A stretch of 64,000 nt of DNA from Mercenaria mercenaria. Taxonomy: Eukaryota; Mollusca; Bivalvia; Venerida; Veneridae. The translations under genes and the position numbers were made by a program. Shown here piece after piece: positions 57,859-64,000 of the stretch (position 1 is the first letter of the stretch; each line of letters opens with the position of its first letter). The stretch spans positions 77,020,001 to 77,084,000 of the forward strand of contig NC_069362.1 in NCBI RefSeq assembly GCF_021730395.1. The letters are read 5' to 3'. Under the pieces are notes generated by a model that worked only from the letters and a program-made list of their open reading frames with translations, had not been told where the DNA came from and did no database searches.

Positions 57859-58537
57859 AGGCAGTGGCTAGGATTACGGTACCGTAATCCTAGCCTCCGA
57901 GTCTAGGATTACGGAAGTTCCGTATTTCTAGACAACCCTACGAGGATAGGCTAGGATTACGGAAGTAGTTAAGAAGCATCAAATATATTTTAGGACATGT
58001 ATAAATTATGTTGTAACATACGTTTTTCACTTAAAATAGCGATTTTTAAAAAAAATAGTGTTGTAATTTTTGCTAAGAGTATGTTATTATTCCATATTAA
58101 TTATTTTGCATATTTTTCTTTCATTTTCATTGTTTCTTTTCTATTTTTTCTTTTCTCATTTTTATTTATTTTTCTTTCTTTTCTTCCTTTTTATTGATTT
58201 TTTCCTTCTTTTTTGGGGTTTCTCTTTTTTTTAACATTTGACTAAAGATTTTTAACAGCTGTTACTCTGTTTATACACCCGGTAGCGAGTGCCGCCATTA
58301 ATATATCGTTAACCCTAAATGGCGGATCATTAACACGATACGACAGGCATGGAAAAATCGCTATTTTAAGTGAAAAAATGTAAGTTTACAACATCATTTA
58401 TGCATGTCCTAACATATATTTGATGCCTCTTAAATACTTCCGTAATCCTAGCCTGTCCTCATAGGGTTGAAATACGGAACATCCGTAATCCTAGAATCGG
58501 GGGCTAGGATTACGGTACTGTAATCCTAGCCACTGCC
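57859..58537. mobile_element. foldback nonautonomous DNA element, AGGCAGTGG family, member 1
   Basis: Inverted arms of about 175 bp (57859-58035 and 58362-58537) match at roughly 90 percent. The ends are AGGCAGTGGCTAGG and CCTAGCCACTGCC, flanked by TTTATAAA at 57851-57858 and 58538-58545, a perfect 8-bp target duplication. Inside each arm the motif CTAGGATTACGG occurs several times in both orientations. The interior has a T-rich run (58120-58230) and a GGTAGCGAGTGCCGCCATT hairpin. No protein frame. Confidence 0.85.
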
Positions 58538-58545
58538 TTTATAAA

Positions 58546-59470
58546 ACTTACATCTGAGTATGGTCTTAAATGTGATGCATATATGATTGATTAAAGCCAG
58601 ATTCCAAAGTGATGAATCAGTAGCTGCACATTTCAGACTCGGGTCTCAGAAAAGTTTTATAATCTGAAGATCTTGGGTGGACGAGACCTTGGGTTGGGTG
58701 GGTGCTCATCTTAAATTTCTTTACAGAGATTTTTTCAGCCTGCTGTAAATCTAAATGTCATAATACATGTAGGCCTACTTATTTTCACTTTTTAATTTCA
58801 GTTTATCAGTTTTATTGCTTCCAAGACACAATTCCATTTATGTATCTGTATTCATGGTAAAAGATGAAGGAATAACATTTCAAAACAAAGTATTTTGTTC
58901 AAGTGAAAAAAACACTAGTTATCGTAATCATCAATGACATCAACTACATATGCATGTTTGCAACATACTTTCTTAGCACCATACCAAAGAGCTATATATA
59001 TACTCAGTATGTAGATTCAACACGATTGCATTTTGCTGAGGACCAGTGGAGGCGACATAATCACATTAGAGAATGTCCAAACTTTGTACTGATTTGAATA
59101 TTATTCCCAAAATTTCATACTTTAATTGATCGAACAGCAATATCGGCTTTTGAAATATATTTTGTACCGCATCCATCGTGGAAACAAAGCGAGATTAATT
59201 CGGGAACGGCTGCGAATAACATCACAATTAAATTCAGTTACACTGTCCTGCAAAGTACGCTACTTTCAGTCATCATTTAATCATCATTTAATCCAACTGC
59301 CTAAATTTGCGGCGAATGCAAAAAGCATAAGTGAGCCACGTGTTATGAAAATAAATTGGCCAACACACTTATCACATAAATCAAAGGCATGTTTGTCTTG
59401 TGTTATTAAATCTATTACGTAAACAGAACTACCTTAATCGACCATGCTGTTATTAGAAAACAATGATCTC
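58546..59470. other. spacer, no gene recognised
   Basis: A 17-base sequence TGAGGACCAGTGGAGGC at 59037 is repeated inverted at 60643, bracketing the tandem array in between. A 98-codon frame (59126-59422) has no recognisable domain. Confidence 0.4.
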
Positions 59471-60540
59471 TGATTGGTCGAGAGCACAAAGCAGCCGCCA
59501 CAAACACCACAAATGTGTCCGGAGCATAACTCAGAAACCATTCAAGGTATTGACTTAAACTTGAAACATATAGGTAGATGGCAATGAGACAATGTGCAGA
59601 GTACATAAACCAGATCAGTAGCCTACTGTAGGTCAAAAGTCAAGGTCACAAATGGAGCTCAAAGGTCATTTTTTGGTCATATTTCATGTCTGGAGCATTA
59701 CTTAATAACTATTCTAGGTATTGAGTTTAAAATTGGCATACAAGTAGATGGTGATGAGACAATGTGCAGAGCCCATGAACCAGGTTGGTAGATCAAATTT
59801 TGTCCTTAATATTTCATGTCCAGAGCATAACTTTTTAACCATTCAAGGTATTGACTTATATCTTGGTGAATTAGGTAGATGTGAAAAGTGCATGAACCAA
59901 GTCTGTATGTTAAAGGTCAAGTCACAGCAAGGTCAAATATGTCTGTCATATTTTGTGTCTGAAACATTATAACCTTTCAAAGCTTTGACTTCACACTTGG
60001 CATATAGGTAGGTGGTGATGAGACTGTGTGATCTCTGTGCATAGTGCTTGAACTTGGTTGGTAGGTCAAAGGTCAAGGTCACACATTGAGTTGTCCTTTG
60101 TTTTTTGTGTGCGAAGCACAAGATCAAAACTATTGAAGGTATTGATTTTAAACTTGGAATACAACTTGGAATACAGGTGGATGGTGATGAGATGATTTGA
60201 AGAGAGCAACAATCCACATTATTCTCCCCCAACACCCCTTCAGAAAAAATAATTTTTATTCTCTTGTGTCTTAGTATTTGAGCACATGAACTGGGGTTAG
60301 TAGGTCAAAGGTCACGGTTCCATATAGAGTTCAAATGTCAAATCAGTCCTTTGTATTTTGTGGCGTTGATGAGAGGATTAGAGGAGTGCAAAATCCACAT
60401 GACTCTCCCAGGGCTCCACTTGCCACACACACACATTAAATTAACCCCTTCTGAATACCCCTCCCCATACTTAACGAAAAAAAATCATTTTTAGTTTCTT
60501 TTGCCTTAGTATTTCATCACAGCTGCAGCACTTCTTTCTC
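59470..60540. repeat. diverged tandem array, about 140-165-bp units
   Basis: Phrases ATTTCATGTC, AACCATTCAAGGTATTGA, AGGTAGATGGTGATGAGAC and AGGTCAAAGGTCAAGGTCAC recur five to six times. Members are more diverged than in the arrays at 54.6-57.1 kb. Noncoding. Confidence 0.7.
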
Positions 60541-62250
60541 TGGAGCTCTTGTTAGTTTGTTGTGTTCCTAATAATGGGGTTATTTTGGTTAGGGTACTCA
60601 GATACTAGGTGAGATAGAAAAAAAATTATTGTGAATTCAAGGCCTCCACTGGTCCTCAGAAAAATGTAGCCACTTATTGAGAGAAACTGCCAAACTGAAG
60701 CTGAATTGCTGAAATTTGGCCACATTTTAATAAAATTCTTGTAGCCACTTTCAAAAATCTGTAGCCAGTTCTTTGAATTTGTAGCATTTGGCTACATTGG
60801 TGAATGGCAGAGGAGGTCTTGGAATTATACAATCACATCAGATTCAAAAGGATAACTTACATTTTAATCAGTAGATCTGTAAAAAAATACTAATTTCAAA
60901 TTTGCCGACTTAAAGATAGGAATTGTGTAAAACCAGTTATAAATATGTCCTGCATTCTTCAGCACAAAAAAATCTTTCAACTTCACCCTAAAATTGCCTC
61001 ACACTTCTCCCTATTAAACTTGGCTGAGGGAGAAATGACTTCTTCCTAAAATATAAGCCTAGCTTAGGCCCTGAATTTATGTATAGTTAAAATTTTGTGA
61101 ATTATCAAAATAGTATATTAAAGCAGTTACGTCAAATTCAAGTAAAACCTTTGTGATCATAGATTCTACAGCATATAGAAAGCTGTAAAGACTCAGTGAC
61201 ATTTGCTTCATTTTTGCAGAATTGTATCAAATGAACACTGGTAACAGATTTTTTTTTTGGGTTTAAAAGCCGTTTTTCAACAGTATTTCAGTCATTAACG
61301 GTAGGCAGTTAAACCTATACATATGTCCTGATTCTTCACCATACAAAACCTATTCACCGCAAGTAACTGCCCAACTTCCCCACATGATTAACTAGGTGAG
61401 GACTAATGATTTTCAGACACAATAGTCCGATTTATTATCAAATGTATTCAAATAGACATTAAAGCATCGCATCCGAGGATGAACTTGTCGACCTCCGCGG
61501 TCCGTAAACCAACATGCTCTTACTTTGCAGAATTTAACGGGGGCTACTGGTAACAGAACAAAATATTTCTGGTCTTGTAGTTATGCAGTGCGAATTATAT
61601 AGTTCAAATATAATATTGGCAATTTAGCATTAAAGAGTATAATTATATTATTGTTATGTTTGAATAGATGGAATATTTCCCAGACATTAGGAAAATTATG
61701 ATAAGTTTACTAGAGCACAAGCTGTGTGGAATAATTATTATATTTGAAGTTGTTCCTGCCAGTGTAGAAAGTCTGGAAAGTCTTAAGTTCTAAGAGGTAG
61801 TGACAATATTGTTCTGGCATGATACTCAATGAGTTTGTGCTGTCTTCCTGCAGTTCTGTTTTAAACAATATTGTTGTTCTGCTCAGTCATCCTATAGAAA
61901 TGTGAAGAAACAGTGTGAGATAGATAGATAAGACATTTTTAATGTGTATTGGAATAGATCCACGATAGATGTAGATGCACCTTCTGAATGAATAGGACAA
62001 AATAGGGAAATGGTTTCCAGTAATTCAACAAAAAATTTCTAAATTTGAAACAAACCATTTCCATGAAATGAAGTCAAGGATATAAAGAATTGAAATTAAT
62101 TTACAAGGAGATAATTACTTCATTTAAAATGGATATATAAATTATGTCTTCTTGCAAGCAGAAAGATACTGATCAATCTTTGCAGTGGTTCAGCTAACAG
62201 TCCAACCAGATTATTACATTACCTTGCATACCTTTTGTATAATTATTGAA
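60541..62250. other. spacer, no gene recognised
   Basis: A cluster of GTAGCCA and TGGCTAC words at 60665-60800 forms weak inverted repeats. Otherwise AT-rich with no supported gene. Confidence 0.35.
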
Positions 62251-62254
62251 GTGT

Positions 62255-62475
62255 GTCATTCCATTAGCCTTTAGCCTGCTGGTGGCAATGGATTTTGCCT
62301 TTGCGGCCAGTGCAGACCAAGATCAGCCTGCACAATCCATGCAGTCTGATCATGGTCTGCACTGTTCGCCATTCACTCAGTATCTTTTGGTAAGCACCCC
62401 TTTTAACAGTGAATGGTACTATACAAATTTAAAGATGGACAAGTTCATTATAGAAATTCAGCACAGTAAGGGTTA
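62255..62475 (+). repeat. short interspersed element family B, longest copy
   Basis: Starts CATTAGCCTTTAGCCTGC and carries paired motifs GCAGACCAAGATCAGCC and GATCATGGTCTGCACTG that fold back on each other. It ends near AGCACAGTAAGGGTTAG. Related pieces are at 1605-1740, 22757-22840 and 63432-63560. Confidence 0.65.
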
Positions 62476-63431
62476 GTCAAAGAAAAGCCAGAGAAAGAGT
62501 AGCCAGTGAAGCAGTTGGGCAAATTAACAGCTACATAATTTGATTTCTATCATTAAAGCAGGATGTCAGTGTTATACCTTTGTCACATAACGGAATTAAT
62601 GAATAAAAAGGCCATTCTCGAACAAAACAAAGCAATATATTTCAGATCCGGAACTATTCCGGAGTATTTTATGGCTCATCTCCATTGCTTACATCACAAA
62701 CATTTTACCAATACTTACCTAATGAAGGAGAGATGCCGTTTGAATCAGCTCTGTGAAAATCAACCCTCTGTCTCTGTTTGTATTGATCTCACTGTCGGCT
62801 GTATTATGATAGGGAAACTGATTGCTTGAAAATCTCTGTTCTTAACTTTAGGAATATAGATTGTGACATTTCCAGGGAAGTTTTGTCCTCAAGGTTACAT
62901 TTTAAGGCAGGATATTTTATATAACAGACTTGACTGTGTTATATACAATTACAAAAATAACATATTGATTTGAGCATTAATAATTTGTAGGAATTGGCTG
63001 AGTTACAAAATATGTTTTTTTAGTTTCCACGCATTGTATTGTAATATAATATATTTTCAACAGGAAGCTATTGTGCTTTTTTATTTTCCATTATTTTTTC
63101 ATTTAAACAACAATATTGGAGTAAAGTTTGAACTTCTGTTAGTTAATAATGTTAGAACTTATATTATTATCAGGATATCAGACCTTGTGCTTTATTGGAG
63201 TGGCGACTGAGCAGGTCAGTTTCGATAAATTTATTGGGTTTTATCACAAAAAAGATTGTATTACCTGTCTCTACATTCTTCCAGTTTTGTACTTTGGTTA
63301 TAATTTTTAGTATGTCATTGAAAATGATTTACTGTATGGTACATGTATTGTATATCAGCAGTACTCGCACTCAAGGTAGTCTGAGCCAGCTTGAATGTAT
63401 GACAGAAAACCCTTACCCTGCTAAATTTCTA
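62476..63431. other. AT-rich spacer between two family B pieces
   Basis: An 88-codon frame at 62563-62829 (with LHCLHHKHF) has no recognisable family. No RNA gene seen. Confidence 0.35.
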
Positions 63432-63560
63432 TTATAAGCTTGTCCATTTTTCAAATTGGACAGTACCATTAACTGTTGACTGCATGGATGTGCAGGCTGA
63501 TCATGATCTGCACTGGTCGCAAAGGCAGAATCAATCGTGTCCAGCATGATATGGGTTAAG
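63432..63560 (-). repeat. fragment of short interspersed element family B
   Basis: GCAGGCTGATCATGATCTGC, then CTGGTCGCAAAGGCAGAATC, match the reverse complement of the 62255 element. Confidence 0.6.
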
Positions 63561-63881
63561 GCAACATTTTAGAATTTTTGTGAAGTCTTAATCAAACTTA
63601 TAGTACAGAGAAATCAGTGATATTTGTGGGAGACTAATTGTTTGGTTGACTCAGTCCACAGAAACCACCCCAACAAACAAGTAAAATTCAAATTTAATAT
63701 AATTTATTATATATTCAACATTTGAAATTCAAAAATTCATATCCCCACAAAGTTTTGGTCACAACCAAGACATTTTGTGTCCATAGAATTAAATGGTTTA
63801 TTCACAGTATATGGTGAATTTGGAAAGATTTTTAGAGGTTGTATATATAAAGACTTTCTAATCAATATACATTGTATTGAA

Positions 63882-63980
63882 TTATCTTGGAGGGACATCA
63901 GGCATTCCTGGTAATGCTTTCATATAAGGCTGGATAATAGCTCTCCTGAACCGAAGGGGATATGGATGGTCAAGCAACTC
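63882..63980 (-). CDS. probable last exon of a minus-strand gene of unknown function
   Basis: On the minus strand, an open stretch ends at TAA (63884-63882) and reads LLDHPYPLRFRRAIIQPYMK then ALPGMPDVPPR. The proline-rich, basic end resembles small mitochondrial proteins, but I cannot name one. An AATAAA polyadenylation signal (complement of about 63797-63802) lies 80 bases downstream of the stop, which supports a real 3' end. The upstream edge is uncertain: a stop lies just before the stretch and the only nearby acceptor is the AG in GATGAG, without a good pyrimidine tract. Confidence 0.35.
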   Translation of the reverse strand, partial: ELLDHPYPLRFRRAIIQPYMKALPGMPDVPPR

Positions 63981-64000
63981 TCATCCACAGTGCTATACTT

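Noticed and set aside
1-64000. CRISPR arrays, LTR elements, endogenous viruses or virus-like elements
   Set aside because: No regular short repeats with unique spacers, no paired long terminal repeats, and no capsid, envelope, integrase or protein-primed polymerase motifs were recognised.

Overview
The window is animal nuclear DNA, very probably from a marine bivalve, perhaps a venerid clam. The reasons are AT-rich, intron-bearing genes separated by long spacers, several non-LTR retrotransposon remnants, and short palindromic and 145-161 bp tandem repeats of types I associate with bivalve genomes. The species assignment is inference from memory of repeat types, not from a search. I recognise no retrovirus, LTR element, Polinton, toxin gene, CRISPR array or bacterial feature.

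Layout. 1-9.6 kb: the 3' part of a multi-exon gene (+ strand) for a single-pass membrane protein with EGF-like modules. Several exons do not read through, so it looks like a decaying gene or pseudogene. Its introns hold a palindromic element, a foldback hairpin and diverged tandem repeats. 9.6-17 kb: gene-poor DNA with a TG microsatellite, tRNA-related short elements and a 122-bp tandem duplication, the last two inside a 2.8-kb interval bounded by inverted repeats. 17-42 kb: three tandem paralogous class A GPCR genes (coding starts 18448, 26434, 40411; all +), each with an uninterrupted coding exon. A candidate 3' splice site lies just upstream of each ATG and a candidate noncoding first exon 0.4-1.1 kb further upstream. 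Between copies 2 and 3 lie two palindromic elements, a 4.4-kb I-like LINE (endonuclease, reverse transcriptase, RNase H) and two minus-strand LINE fragments. 42-48 kb: an old decayed LINE, a LINE tail fragment and a 5'-truncated LINE with a long open reverse-transcriptase frame. 50-58.5 kb: a Tc1-like transposase gene split by a 1.8-kb TA-flanked element, three members of a foldback family with conserved ends but private inner motifs, and arrays of 161-bp and 145-bp units. 58.5-64 kb: another tandem array, short palindromic element pieces, and the likely last exon of a minus-strand gene at the right edge.

The clearest host biology is the receptor trio. The copies share transmembrane cores, a DRH in place of DRY, a CFTP in place of CWxP, a conserved island inside a fast-changing third cytoplasmic loop, and similar flanks, which points to segmental duplication followed by patchy sequence exchange. 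The most unusual DNA-level signal is the set of foldback elements in which sequence inside one copy matches its own other arm better than it matches sister copies, or in which the central loop is flipped relative to the arms.
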